64,000 nucleotides of DNA from Ginsengibacter sp963792025. Its GTDB lineage: Bacteria > Bacteroidota > Bacteroidia > Chitinophagales > Chitinophagaceae. A model generated the notes under the pieces. That model was not told the DNA's origin. It did no database searches and was given only the letters and a program-made list of their open reading frames with translations. Below are positions 36,536 through 46,144 of this stretch, piece after piece. The position numbers were made by a program, and so were the translations under genes. The stretch is from assembly GCA_963792025.1 (NCBI GenBank), contig CAWBUS010000012.1:434001-498000 (forward strand), written 5' to 3'. How positions within the stretch are numbered: position 1 is the first letter of the stretch; the number at the start of each line of letters is the position of its first letter.

Positions 36536-37288
36536 TTATCTCCCTCCAAAAACATTTTTCAAAATATCTGTCACGCGTGCCGCAGGGTCTTTCCTTATGC
36601 TTACTTCTTCCTGGGCTACGTAGTAAAATAAACCATCGAGCGCCTTACCCGTTACGTAGCTTACAATATCAGTGTCAACCGGCTTACTGGAAACTTTGTT
36701 ATAGGCGGTAAAAACCTGTTTCCAGTATTTTTTCGCGTCGGTTTTGTCAAGAGAAGTATCAATTACAGGTTTAAATGCAGAAGTCAATTCGGGAGAAGTT
36801 GTCTTACGCAGGTACCCGGTTGCAGCAGTGTCGCTTCCTCTTAAAATATTGAGTGCATCTGTCACCGTCATCTTTTTTATAGCATCCAGGAAAATAGGTG
36901 CTGCCGCTTTAGAAGCGCTTTCAGCCGCACGGTTCATACTTAGCTCTGCATTATCTACCAACTTTCCCATACCCAGCATGCGCATTTTATTTTCCACATC
37001 ACGCACTTGTTGCGGCAATAATATTTTCACTGCTGCATCCTTAAAGAAACCGTCGGTAGCAGAAAGCTTGTCACCACTTTTTTGAGCCCCTAGAGACAAT
37101 GCTTCTTTTAATCCTGAAACGATATCACTGTTTGACAAACTTGATGACGAACTACCGGAACTGGATTTTTTTTCAAATAACGAACCTGCCTTTTTAAACA
37201 TTCCGTTGATACCCGAGGAAGAATCTTTCTGTGCAAATAATGTAACGGATGCGAATAAAAACAGCGCTGGTGCGAGAATTTTTTTCAT
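36536..37288 (-). CDS. DUF4197 domain exported protein
   Basis: The 250-residue product has a signal peptide (MKKILAPALFLFASVTLFAQ), a Ser-rich linker (SSSGSSSSSLSNS, about 43-55) and a helical DUF4197 domain (about 55-250): IVSGLKEALSLGAQKSGDKL, FFKDAAVKILLPQQVRDVE, MTVTDALNILRGSDTAATGY and the closing KALDGLFYYVAQEEVSIRKD. The family is widespread and uncharacterised. Monocistronic. Confidence 0.88.
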   Translation of the reverse strand: MKKILAPALFLFASVTLFAQKDSSSGINGMFKKAGSLFEKKSSSGSSSSSLSNSDIVSGLKEALSLGAQKSGDKLSATDGFFKDAAVKILLPQQVRDVENKMRMLGMGKLVDNAELSMNRAAESASKAAAPIFLDAIKKMTVTDALNILRGSDTAATGYLRKTTSPELTSAFKPVIDTSLDKTDAKKYWKQVFTAYNKVSSKPVDTDIVSYVTGKALDGLFYYVAQEEVSIRKDPAARVTDILKNVFGGR

Positions 37289-37418
37289 AGAAATAAATTA
37301 AAAATTTGTATCAAATTTACCCTTTAAACCATAAACCAAATGTGAAAATTATGTAATGAACAAGGCTGAAAGGTGTATATAAAAACGGAGCCGGGAAAGC
37401 TTTAGTATAAAAAGAAGA

Positions 37419-38105
37419 TTATTGCATCTGGAATTTGTAACCCACACCTTTTACAGTTGTAATACAATCGCCGCCCAGTTTTTGCCTTATTTTTCTTATA
37501 TGAACATCTATTGTTCTGTCTCCCACTATCACATCGGTACCCCAAACTTTATGCAGAATTTCATTCCGTAAGAAAACCTTGGAAGGTTTTGATGTGAGTA
37601 AAGCAAGCAATTCAAATTCTTTTCTGGCCAAAACAATTTCTTCGTTGTTGGAAGTAACAACATATTTTTCGCGGTCAATTATCAAATCGCCTATCTGCAA
37701 AACGCTACCCGTTTCTTTAATAATTCGCCGGAACAATGTATTTACCCGGGTAACCAACACTTTGGGACTTATTGGCTTGGTAATATAGTCATCCCCTCCT
37801 GTTTCAAGTCCTTTTATTTCCGTACTGTCATCATTCAACGCAGTTAAGAACATAATAATGCTATTTTCAAACGCAGGAAGGGTTCGAAGAATTTTACAGA
37901 CTTCGAAGCCTGTTTTACCGGGCATCATTACGTCAAGAATGATCAAATCAGGATTATGAATTTTAGCAACCTCAATAGCTTCATTGCCGTTTTTTGCAGT
38001 AATAACTTCGTACCCTTCTGCCTGCAGATTGAAGCTTACAATTTCCAGTATATCTGGTTCGTCATCCGCAATTAAGATTGTTCTCGGCTTATTTTCTTGT
38101 GCCAT
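37419..38105 (-). CDS. OmpR/PhoB-type response regulator
   Basis: A 228-residue two-component regulator. The receiver domain has the acidic pocket (ADDEPD), phosphorylated D58 (LIILDVMMPG), T88 and K110 (DYITKPISP). The C-terminal winged helix (about 133-228) has NEEIVLARKEFELLALL, the recognition-helix segment VGDRTIDVHIRKIRQKLG and the closing TVKGVGYKFQ. Start MAQENK (38105) was preferred over a frame three codons longer. No histidine kinase lies next to it, so it is an orphan within this window. Confidence 0.93.
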   Translation of the reverse strand: MAQENKPRTILIADDEPDILEIVSFNLQAEGYEVITAKNGNEAIEVAKIHNPDLIILDVMMPGKTGFEVCKILRTLPAFENSIIMFLTALNDDSTEIKGLETGGDDYITKPISPKVLVTRVNTLFRRIIKETGSVLQIGDLIIDREKYVVTSNNEEIVLARKEFELLALLTSKPSKVFLRNEILHKVWGTDVIVGDRTIDVHIRKIRQKLGGDCITTVKGVGYKFQMQ

Positions 38106-38340
38106 GATGCGCAAACCTATATCAAAATATTATCCGGATGAACTTGTTTACAATTTTTTAATATTGAAATTTTTTTTGAATGTTTATTGAATGTTGTTTA
38201 TCGTGTCATCCAACTTCCTAAAAAAAGGTTAATCCGTAATGCTGTGCAGCCTTTTGTGTGCGTCCAAACTCTTATAAATCAGGCAATGCAATAAATTTGC
38301 AAGCATTGGTTGTATTTTTGCTTCTTTAGTACAAGAAATT

Positions 38341-40560
38341 ATGAGGTTTATTTTTTACATTTTCGTTTCATTTTTTTTTATTCCCCTTTTTACCCTCGCA
38401 AATGGTGATACAACAACCATTCCCCTAAACAGGCGGGTATTTCACGATAAAATTATAGCGGAGCAGAAAAGAGCCGACATGGCAGACGGCCATCTTGATG
38501 GATTAATAAAAGTTTCCTCAAATCCCGAAATAAACCTGCAGGTTACTGACGCTATTTATAGAAAAGTAAATGTGCTGAGGAATGATATTGAGATAAATAC
38601 CCAACTCGCTACTAATAACGACAAGATACGATACCTGCGCTTCGTAGAATCTTTGGTAAGGGAATTTACCAACGCATGGCGCTTTCACAAGCTTGACCCT
38701 TCGTTAGCGCCTTTGCTGGTAGATAATTTTACTGAAATCATGTTTGCTAATCTTAAAGGCGAAAACATGGTACCCTTTATAAAAAAAGTTCCCTATGAAG
38801 TAGGATGGATCAATGCAGATATATTCAATGAAAATGCCGGCTATAAAGAAAGCCAGGAAATTTTGTTCCTAAAATTTTGCCAACACAATCCTGATAAAAT
38901 ATTGGCTAATATCGGGCCGTATGTTCATGAGGCATTTGCAGATTCGCTGGTGATTGAGGCTTTTAATTATAGTCCCAGCCAATTGTATTCTTATGCACAA
39001 GCAGTTAGCAGCCCACAGGGAAAATTAATAAGAAGAAATACTGATGTAAGGGTAAAAACAATCGTAGCACTAAGCAAACTTCAGCAGCGTGCACTTTTCT
39101 ATTTCCCATTTTTGGATGATCTCATTAATGGCCGGCAAACAATGGAAAATATTGCGAAGTATGCGGGCACTTCAGATAACAATTATGATAGTGTAGCTTA
39201 TTATAAATTGCTTGTTAAAACTGAAGAAAGTTATTATCCGAGGTTGGTCTCCGGAGATACACCCGTTGCCATGCTTGGTTCTGATGGCTTGTTGGACATG
39301 TTGCAAAGAAAGGCTGTCCAGCATTTTATAAACCCTATCAATAACCTTCATGAAAACCCCAATCCGGCTATTCGCTTCCATGCTATTGAACCTTTAAGTG
39401 CAGAAGAATTGTATTACATGATGGTATTGGGAGAAAACGATATTTATACTTCGAGTTATAAATATGCATTTGACCGGATGATGCAAAAAATGGGGCCTGT
39501 GCCACATGGCGATTCTTTGCTAATGACGTTAAACTTCGATCATTTTAAAAAATTTATTAAGACTGCGGCCGGTTATAACAAGTTAGACGAATTTTTAAAA
39601 AGCATGCCTGCACGCGAATCAGAAACTTTAATGCAGGCTTTTGTCTCGAACCTTGAAAGAACAGGAACATTGGAAGATGCGGTGGATGTAGCTGACTCTT
39701 ATGGCAGTATCACCAATCCTGTATTACAGCAATCTATGCTGCGAAATGTAGAAGCCAACGAACAAAGGTGTATAAAAGATGATAACGAGCATGGCAAAAA
39801 GATTTATAATCTTTTGAAAATCATCTTTCTTTCCGCTGATGAAAAAAATGGTATTGACCTTTCAAAAGAAATAGGCATCCCTCCTGTTTTCACCGTAAAC
39901 TATAAATATCTCGCAGATGACTCCGGCCGTATCATTGAACAGGTATTTTTCTATGGTGATAAAGATGGTAAAGAATCTTTCAATAGTTATCTTACTTCAT
40001 TTCCATCTAACGATTGGCAAATTACCCATAAGAAAGAGTGGATAGAAATAAAATCAATAAAAGGAAAACCCATTTGGATATTTGCCAATTTACCATTGGA
40101 TAATGCAACTGATAAAGATGCCGACGCACAAAAAGATTTAATCGAATACATGGATCGGCTTGGATTAAATCCGTCTATTGTTATTCACAGGGGGCACAGT
40201 TATCACCTTCCTTACACTATTCAGCAACTCTCAGAGAATGCAAAAATTATTATGCTCGGTTCATGTGGCGGATATCAAAATCTTAAAGCCATATTGAAAA
40301 ATGCGCCGGAGGCACACATTATTTCCACCAAACAAACAGGCGCCAAAGACGTTAACAAGCCTATCATCGATGCGCTTGATAATACACTTCGTAATGGTGA
40401 CAATATTGATTGGCGCCAAATGTGGGCAACACTAACCAACTATTTTAATAAAGCGCCGAAAGAATTACGGGAAACTTTTGAAGACTACATTCCACCTCAA
40501 AAAAATCTCGGAGCTTTGTTTATAAAAGCGTATAGCCGTAGTGGTGAGGTAGTGCAATAG
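38341..40560 (+). CDS. Large exported protein with possible clan CD peptidase-like C-terminal domain
   Basis: A 739-residue protein with a signal peptide (cleaved near TLANG, residue 21). Residues about 25-500 are mainly helical with no recognised domain. From about 520 an alternating strand/helix pattern appears: VFFYGDKDGKESFNSYL, IKGKPIWIFANLP, then SIVIHRGHSYH with H619 and AKIIMLGSCGGYQ with C642, and HIISTKQTG. A strand ending in an H-x-G-H-type motif followed by a strand ending in (G/S)-C-G-G is the layout of caspase, gingipain and CHAT peptidases. The His-Cys spacing of 23 is shorter than usual, so a peptidase function is inference. No T9SS sorting tail is visible. Two -7-like boxes occur upstream (TATTTTTG at 38313-38320). 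Confidence 0.75.
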   Translation: MRFIFYIFVSFFFIPLFTLANGDTTTIPLNRRVFHDKIIAEQKRADMADGHLDGLIKVSSNPEINLQVTDAIYRKVNVLRNDIEINTQLATNNDKIRYLRFVESLVREFTNAWRFHKLDPSLAPLLVDNFTEIMFANLKGENMVPFIKKVPYEVGWINADIFNENAGYKESQEILFLKFCQHNPDKILANIGPYVHEAFADSLVIEAFNYSPSQLYSYAQAVSSPQGKLIRRNTDVRVKTIVALSKLQQRALFYFPFLDDLINGRQTMENIAKYAGTSDNNYDSVAYYKLLVKTEESYYPRLVSGDTPVAMLGSDGLLDMLQRKAVQHFINPINNLHENPNPAIRFHAIEPLSAEELYYMMVLGENDIYTSSYKYAFDRMMQKMGPVPHGDSLLMTLNFDHFKKFIKTAAGYNKLDEFLKSMPARESETLMQAFVSNLERTGTLEDAVDVADSYGSITNPVLQQSMLRNVEANEQRCIKDDNEHGKKIYNLLKIIFLSADEKNGIDLSKEIGIPPVFTVNYKYLADDSGRIIEQVFFYGDKDGKESFNSYLTSFPSNDWQITHKKEWIEIKSIKGKPIWIFANLPLDNATDKDADAQKDLIEYMDRLGLNPSIVIHRGHSYHLPYTIQQLSENAKIIMLGSCGGYQNLKAILKNAPEAHIISTKQTGAKDVNKPIIDALDNTLRNGDNIDWRQMWATLTNYFNKAPKELRETFEDYIPPQKNLGALFIKAYSRSGEVVQ

Positions 40561-40561
40561 A

Positions 40562-40597
40562 GGCCTCCCCAACCCCTCCGGAGGAGGGCTTAACTGA
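40562..40597. repeat. Intergenic palindromic repeat related to the one in metH
   Basis: CCTCCCCAACCCCTCC then GGAGGAGGGCTT: the core CCTCCGGAGG is a perfect ten-base palindrome. It aligns with the metH unit (CCTCCtCtAA...CCTCC...GGAGGAG.CTT). It sits between the 739-residue protein gene and the ABC exporter gene. Confidence 0.55.
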
Positions 40598-40634
40598 CTG
40601 GCTGACCTCCTATTGAGATGAGGCCATTTTCATT

Positions 40635-40642
40635 TAAATTTG
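40635..40642 (+). promoter_or_regulatory. -7 promoter box for the ABC exporter gene
   Basis: TAAATTTG, a perfect match, only four bases before the ATG at 40647. Confidence 0.6.
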
Positions 40643-40646
40643 TTAA

Positions 40647-42407
40647 ATGCCTGAAGAGAAAAAGCGCAAAAAGTTACTGGATTTAAGTGTTCTCAGAAGA
40701 GTTTTTGCTTTTACCAAACCTTATAAAAAGAAATTGTACGTATCGATTTTCCTTTCGATACTGCTTGCTGTGGTGTCACCACTTCGGCCTTTTCTAATTC
40801 AATACACGGTTAATGTTTTTATCAAAGACCAAAATACCTATTGGCTCATTCTTATAACAGTTATCCAAATAGGAATTCTTTTGATTGAGACCGGCATGCG
40901 TTTTTATTTTGCTTTTTTAACCTCATGGCTCGGGCAAACGGTCGTTAAAGACCTGAGAGTAAAAGTTTATAAAAAGGTGCTCAGTTTTAATCTTTCCCAA
41001 TTTGACAAAACTCCTATTGGCACTTTAACTACCAGAACCATCAATGATATTGAATCAATAAATGATATCTTTTCTGACGGGCTTATTCCAATTATCTCAG
41101 ATTTGCTTTCAATTATTTCGATTTTACTGTTCATGTTTGTTGTTGACTGGCGTTTAACATTAATATGCCTTGCTCCATTTCCCATATTAATAGTTGCAAC
41201 TTATTTTTTTAAGGAAAGTGTAAATAAGTCATTTATTAAAGTGAGAAATGCGGTAGCTGCACTAAATGCTTTTGTACAGGAACACATTACAGGAATGAGC
41301 GTAGTTCAGGCTTTTGCTGTGGAAGATAAAGAATTTAAAAAGTTTAAAGAAATCAACAAACAACATCGCAACGCCAATATCAGGGCTATTCTTGCGTATT
41401 CCGTTTTTTTCCCGGTAGTAGAAATTGTTCTGGCCTTTTCAACCGGGTTGCTGGTTTGGTGGGGCGCCAATAATGGTTTCAATGCTGGGGTAATAATTGC
41501 CTTCATTATGTATCTCAACTTGCTTTTCCGTCCGCTAAGAGTTATAGCCGATAAATTTAATGTACTCCAAATGGGCATGGTTGCCAGCGAGCGGGTTTTT
41601 AAAGTTTTAGACAATACCGATGTAACACCGGAAACTCATGAAGGCATTAAGCAGATCAAATTGCGTGGTAAAGTAGAATTTCAAAACGTTTGGTTCGCTT
41701 ATGTTGGTGAAGAATATGTTTTAAAGAATATTTCCTTTCTTATAAAGCCCGGAGAAACCCTCGCGATTGTAGGACACACCGGGAGTGGTAAAACTTCTAT
41801 TATCAGTCTTATTAACCGCCTGTATCATATAAACAAAGGAGCCATAAAAATTGATGATAAAAATATAGAAGACTATGATATTGAATTTTTAAGAAGCAGG
41901 GTCGCTGTGGTACTCCAGGATGTCTTTTTATTTGGCGGTTCAGTATACGATAATGTAACGCTTCGCAACCATGCCATAACAAAACAACAGGTAGAAGAAG
42001 CTGCTAAAATGATAGGTGTTCATGAATTTATTATGCAGTTGCCTGGCGGATATGATTACAATGTGATGGAAAGAGGCGCAACACTTTCTTTGGGACAAAG
42101 ACAATTATTATCTTTTATCAGGGCGTTACTATTTGATCCTTCCATTTTAATTTTGGATGAGGCCACCTCTTCAATAGATAGCGAAAGTGAGTTATTGATA
42201 CAACATGCAATTGATACTTTAATTAATGGGCGCACTTCCATTGTAATTGCGCATCGTTTATCAACTATTCGTAAAGCAAGTAAAATAATGGTTCTTGATA
42301 AAGGAGAAATCAAAGAGATGGGAACTCACCTGGAACTGTTGACATTAAAAGGACATTATTACAAGTTGCACAAGATGCAGTTTGAAGAAAAAGAGAACGT
42401 CATTTAA
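40647..42407 (+). CDS. ABC exporter half-transporter (MsbA/lipid or drug type)
   Basis: A 586-residue fused permease-ATPase. The N-terminal six-helix exporter domain (about 25-315) is followed by the nucleotide-binding domain with Walker A GHTGSGKTS (K382), Q-loop VVLQDVFLFGG, signature LSLGQRQ, Walker B SILILDEATSS and H-loop IAHRLST. All ATPase motifs are intact, and it probably works as a homodimer. The substrate (lipid, drug or peptide) cannot be told from sequence alone. Its stop codon directly abuts the lysS stop (convergent, no gap). Confidence 0.93.
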   Translation: MPEEKKRKKLLDLSVLRRVFAFTKPYKKKLYVSIFLSILLAVVSPLRPFLIQYTVNVFIKDQNTYWLILITVIQIGILLIETGMRFYFAFLTSWLGQTVVKDLRVKVYKKVLSFNLSQFDKTPIGTLTTRTINDIESINDIFSDGLIPIISDLLSIISILLFMFVVDWRLTLICLAPFPILIVATYFFKESVNKSFIKVRNAVAALNAFVQEHITGMSVVQAFAVEDKEFKKFKEINKQHRNANIRAILAYSVFFPVVEIVLAFSTGLLVWWGANNGFNAGVIIAFIMYLNLLFRPLRVIADKFNVLQMGMVASERVFKVLDNTDVTPETHEGIKQIKLRGKVEFQNVWFAYVGEEYVLKNISFLIKPGETLAIVGHTGSGKTSIISLINRLYHINKGAIKIDDKNIEDYDIEFLRSRVAVVLQDVFLFGGSVYDNVTLRNHAITKQQVEEAAKMIGVHEFIMQLPGGYDYNVMERGATLSLGQRQLLSFIRALLFDPSILILDEATSSIDSESELLIQHAIDTLINGRTSIVIAHRLSTIRKASKIMVLDKGEIKEMGTHLELLTLKGHYYKLHKMQFEEKENVI

Positions 42408-43958
42408 TTACCGCTTCGCCGTGTCTTCTTCTGTCTCAAATCCTTTCTCGGGCCTCATTTGAGGAAATAATAATACATCTTGAATGGATGATTGGTTAGT
42501 TAACAACATACATAAACGATCAATCCCAATTCCGATGCCAGAGGTAGGAGGCATGCCGTATTCGAGTGCCCGTAAAAAATCATAGTCTATAAACATAGCC
42601 TCTTCATCGCCGCGTTCCATTAGCTTGGCCTGTTCTTCAAAGCGCACTCTTTGTTCCAGCGGGTCATTAAGCTCGCTATAGGCGTTGGCTATTTCTTTAC
42701 CATTGATGATTAATTCAAAACGCTCTACCAATCCAGGCTTACTCCTGTGCTTTTTTGTAAGCGGACTCATTTCTACAGGATAATCAATTATAAACGTAGG
42801 CTGTATAAAATGCTCCTCACATTTTTCAGAAAAAATTTCGTCAATCAGTTTTCCCCGTCCCATAGTTTTATCTGCGTGTATGCCTAACTGTTGGCAAACC
42901 TCTCTCAAACCGTTTTCATCTTTATCGCTTATGTCCATTCCTGTATATTCTTTAATAGCATCATACATCGTTATTCTTTTGTATGGGGCCTTAAAATTAA
43001 TTTCAATATCACCGGACATGACCTTCTCACTGCCGTTGACGGTTTGTGCAGCAGTCTCTAACAGCTGCTCCGTTGTTTGCATCATCCACAAATAATCTTT
43101 GTAGGCTGTATAAAATTCAAGTATCGTAAACTCGGGATTATGGGTACGATCCATCCCTTCGTTCCGAAAATTCCGGCTGAATTCATACACCCATTCAAAG
43201 CCACCAACTATAAGCCTTTTCAAAAAAAGTTCATTCGCAATACGCAAATAAAAAGGAACATCTAGTGCATTATGATGTGTGATGAAAGGCCTTGCCGCCG
43301 CACCACCCGGAATATTTTGAAGCACCGGTGTGTCTACCTCAAGAGCGCCACGATCATTAAGAAATTGCCTGATGGCATTGATCATTTTTGTACGCTTAAC
43401 AAATGTATCTTTCACATGCGGATTAACAATCAAATCTGCATAGCGTTGACGATACCGGAATTCCGCATCAGTAACCTCGTCAAACGTTTCACCATCTTTT
43501 TCCTTAACAACCGGCAATGGTCTCAAAGATTTTGACAACAGCGTTAGTGAGGTAACATGAATGGAAGTTTCACCGGTTTTGGTGGTAAAAACAAAGCCCT
43601 TGACACCGATGATGTCACCGATGTCGAGCAGTTTTTTCCAAACAACATCGTAAAGCGTTTTATCTTCTCCGTTAGTTATATCATCTTTACGAACATAGAT
43701 TTGAATCTTGCCACTATAATCCTGCAGCACTGCAAATGATGCTTTGCCCATATCACGTATACCCATTATTCTGCCGGCAATGCATACATGCGCAAAGTCA
43801 CTTTTATTCTCTTCGCCCCTATAAGTTGATTTTATAAACGCTGCGTTTGTATTTACAGGATAAAGTTCGGCAGGGTAAGCTTCAATATTAAGTTTCGAAA
43901 GTTCCTTTAATTTTTCTCTCCTGATAACTTCCTGCTCCGATAGATGTTGACTGCTCAT
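42408..43958 (-). CDS. lysS: Lysyl-tRNA synthetase, class II
   Basis: LysS charges tRNA(Lys). The 516-residue protein has the N-terminal OB-fold anticodon-binding domain (VCIAGRIMGIRDMGKASFAV) and the class II catalytic core with motif 2 FRNEGMDRTHNPEFTILEFY and motif 3 GMPPTSGIGIGIDRLCMLL. Length and motifs are complete. It has its own promoter and a leader hairpin. Confidence 0.97.
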   Translation of the reverse strand: MSSQHLSEQEVIRREKLKELSKLNIEAYPAELYPVNTNAAFIKSTYRGEENKSDFAHVCIAGRIMGIRDMGKASFAVLQDYSGKIQIYVRKDDITNGEDKTLYDVVWKKLLDIGDIIGVKGFVFTTKTGETSIHVTSLTLLSKSLRPLPVVKEKDGETFDEVTDAEFRYRQRYADLIVNPHVKDTFVKRTKMINAIRQFLNDRGALEVDTPVLQNIPGGAAARPFITHHNALDVPFYLRIANELFLKRLIVGGFEWVYEFSRNFRNEGMDRTHNPEFTILEFYTAYKDYLWMMQTTEQLLETAAQTVNGSEKVMSGDIEINFKAPYKRITMYDAIKEYTGMDISDKDENGLREVCQQLGIHADKTMGRGKLIDEIFSEKCEEHFIQPTFIIDYPVEMSPLTKKHRSKPGLVERFELIINGKEIANAYSELNDPLEQRVRFEEQAKLMERGDEEAMFIDYDFLRALEYGMPPTSGIGIGIDRLCMLLTNQSSIQDVLLFPQMRPEKGFETEEDTAKR

Positions 43959-43974
43959 AATTTTAAATAAAAAT

Positions 43975-43996
43975 GTTTGTCATTAAATCGACAAAC
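43975..43996. promoter_or_regulatory. Inverted repeat in the lysS leader
   Basis: GTTTGTC (43975-43981) and GACAAAC (43990-43996) pair perfectly around an eight-base loop, between the lysS -7 box and start codon. It could be an mRNA hairpin or a protein-binding site. Confidence 0.4.
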
Positions 43997-44012
43997 AAAG
44001 TGTAATTTTTTG

Positions 44013-44020
44013 CAAAGGTA
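44013..44020 (-). promoter_or_regulatory. -7 promoter box for lysS
   Basis: Minus-strand TACCTTTG, a perfect consensus match, with a leader of about 50 bases to the lysS ATG. Confidence 0.6.
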
Positions 44021-44087
44021 ACTTTTGACATGGAGATCAACAAAGCAACTAATATTTTACAGCGCTCATGAATTAAGAAATTTTCTC

Positions 44088-44975
44088 TCACATTAACGCC
44101 AATAGCACTTGCCAGGCTTCATTTACCTTTCCCACGTTAAGCAATTCAGCTGCATACAAATGCAATTCGTTTTCCATCTCTGCCGGGTTTAATGAAAAAT
44201 ATTGAAAAATATTTTTCAATATTTCATCTTCAAACGAAGGATCAATAACCGGGAATTCATGCAAATTGGCTAATTGCCCAAGATGATTTCCCGTTAGTAT
44301 GGTACTATGTTTAATAGATTCGGGAAGACTATCAATTCCGATACCCAATGATGTATGTGGCCTTGCAACTTCAAATAAACTTTCGCCGTTTATTCTTGCA
44401 TACCAGTTGCCTCCTAAACGAGCCGCATGATGTAGTTTCGGTTGATCAATCTTTCCATCATTATCAAGAATATTTTCATTGACATGAATCATGAGTATTT
44501 CCGCAATAACCAGATTTCCTGCGCCTCCTTCTTTACCTAAAGGCTTTATCTCAATCACTTTGCATTCCATTTGAACCGGGCTCTCTTTTACTCTTGGAGG
44601 TCTAATTAATTGCGATGGCTCTTTTGTAAATCCTGCTTTGTCAAATTCATCCGTTGCTTTCGGATATTCGCAACTGCTGAGATTTACCTGCTGCACCATT
44701 TCATAGGTCACTATGTTTACGACCACTTCAGGAACCTCAAGTAAATTTTCGAGTGTGTGTTTGGTTGTATTATCTCTTACTCTTCGTGATGGTGAAAAAA
44801 CAATTATGGGAGGATTAACACTGAATAAATTAAAATAGCTAAAAGGGCTGAGATTGCTATTCCCATTTGAATCAATAGTAGAAGCAAAGCAAATTGGCCT
44901 GGGCGCTATTGCATGATTGAGAAAATTTTGTACCTCCGATGTTTTAATATCTTTTAATAAGATCTTTTTATACAT
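44088..44975 (-). CDS. Flavin reductase family (FMN split-barrel) protein
   Basis: A 295-residue protein whose N-terminal 200 residues form an FMN-binding split barrel of the DIM6/NTAB family: FLNHAIAPRPICFASTIDSN, SPFSYFNLFSVNPPIIVFSP, and VVNIVTYEMVQQVNLSS. The C-terminal 90 residues (after GIDSLPESIKHSTILT) look helical and are unassigned. It may act as a flavin reductase or an FMN-dependent oxidoreductase in aromatic breakdown. It follows the FAH gene by six bases and is surely cotranscribed with it. Confidence 0.86.
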   Translation of the reverse strand: MYKKILLKDIKTSEVQNFLNHAIAPRPICFASTIDSNGNSNLSPFSYFNLFSVNPPIIVFSPSRRVRDNTTKHTLENLLEVPEVVVNIVTYEMVQQVNLSSCEYPKATDEFDKAGFTKEPSQLIRPPRVKESPVQMECKVIEIKPLGKEGGAGNLVIAEILMIHVNENILDNDGKIDQPKLHHAARLGGNWYARINGESLFEVARPHTSLGIGIDSLPESIKHSTILTGNHLGQLANLHEFPVIDPSFEDEILKNIFQYFSLNPAEMENELHLYAAELLNVGKVNEAWQVLLALM

Positions 44976-44981
44976 AATTAT

Positions 44982-45989
44982 TTAAAGATTCTTTTTCAAC
45001 GCAAGAATCGAAAAATCACTTTCATCCTTTACGATGGTATTGACCAGCTTTCCGAGATTTTCAATTTCCATTTCCACGTTATCTCCTTCTTTCAACCATT
45101 GCTCTTTATATTCAGGATCATTTAATTTCCCGGTTCCGTTTAATTCAAGAAAACAACCAGTGCCTACGGTTCCACTGCCAATTATATCGCCAGGATACAA
45201 CTGCACCCCATAACTGGCACGTTCAATAATTTCTGCAAACGTCCATTCCATGTCGCTCAGGTTTCCTTCACTAACCTGCACATCATTAACCCAACATTTC
45301 ATTTCCAGGTTATAAGTATTACCAATATGATTTTCCTTTGGCTCAATTAAAAATTCTTCCAACTCATCTGGCGTAACTAACATTGGACCTATCACGGTAG
45401 AAAAATCTTTCCCCTTTGCCGGGCCAAGATTTAATTTCATTTCTTCTGACTGCAATTCTCTTGCACTTACATCATTCATGATCATATAGCCACCTATATA
45501 TTCATCGGCCTCTTCTGCTTTAATATTTTTGCCGGGTTTGCAAATTACAATAGCAACTTCCAGTTCAAAATCAAGTTTGTCTAAATGATCAGGCATACAT
45601 ACAATTTCGCCTGGGCCTTGTATGCTGTTGTGATTGGTAAAATAAAATACCGGGAATTGATCAAACTCGGGTATCATATCCATTCGTCTGTTTTTTCTTG
45701 CTGCTGCTACATGTTGCCTGAAAGCATATGCATCGCGGCAACTGGTTGGGTTTGGCACCGGTGCAAGAATTTCAACATCTTCAATAGCAACACCCCTAAA
45801 TTTTTTGTTCCCTTCAATAAGAGAGCGGTTAATAGAATGAGCGATTGGAAAAATGTAATCCCAATAATTTAAAAACATCGTCATCGATACAGGCAAGTCA
45901 GGATGTAACCTGTCAGCATCATATAAAATTCCGTCAACTAAAAACGCTAACTGCGCATGATCTTCCTTTAAATAAGAAACTAATTTCAT
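44982..45989 (-). CDS. Fumarylacetoacetate hydrolase family protein
   Basis: A 335-residue FAH-superfamily enzyme. Metal-binding and catalytic elements include the KLDFELEVAIVI acidic cluster, IGGYMIMNDVSARELQ, GPAKGKDFSTVIGPMLVTPD and IIGSGTVGTGCFLELNG. In this phylum such genes usually act in tyrosine or aromatic acid catabolism, hydrolysing C-C bonds in beta-diketones, but the exact substrate is not shown. Start ATG 45989 (MKLVSYLKEDHAQLAF) was preferred over a frame eight codons longer. First gene of the pair with the flavin reductase. Confidence 0.9.
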   Translation of the reverse strand: MKLVSYLKEDHAQLAFLVDGILYDADRLHPDLPVSMTMFLNYWDYIFPIAHSINRSLIEGNKKFRGVAIEDVEILAPVPNPTSCRDAYAFRQHVAAARKNRRMDMIPEFDQFPVFYFTNHNSIQGPGEIVCMPDHLDKLDFELEVAIVICKPGKNIKAEEADEYIGGYMIMNDVSARELQSEEMKLNLGPAKGKDFSTVIGPMLVTPDELEEFLIEPKENHIGNTYNLEMKCWVNDVQVSEGNLSDMEWTFAEIIERASYGVQLYPGDIIGSGTVGTGCFLELNGTGKLNDPEYKEQWLKEGDNVEMEIENLGKLVNTIVKDESDFSILALKKNL

Positions 45990-46118
45990 CAGTAAATATT
46001 TATTAAAGACCACAAGGTAAATGATTTATACACTCAAATCTTTATGCAGTAACGATGAGAAAATTATATACACTCAATAATTGTAGCATGTTATAAATAA
46101 TCATTTTTATTATTTTAT

Positions 46119-46126
46119 TAATTTTG
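46119..46126 (+). promoter_or_regulatory. -7 promoter box for the fatty-acid hydroxylase gene
   Basis: TAATTTTG, a perfect TAnnTTTG match, 18 bases before the ATG at 46145. Confidence 0.55.
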
Positions 46127-46144
46127 TAAAAAGAAAACATCCTT

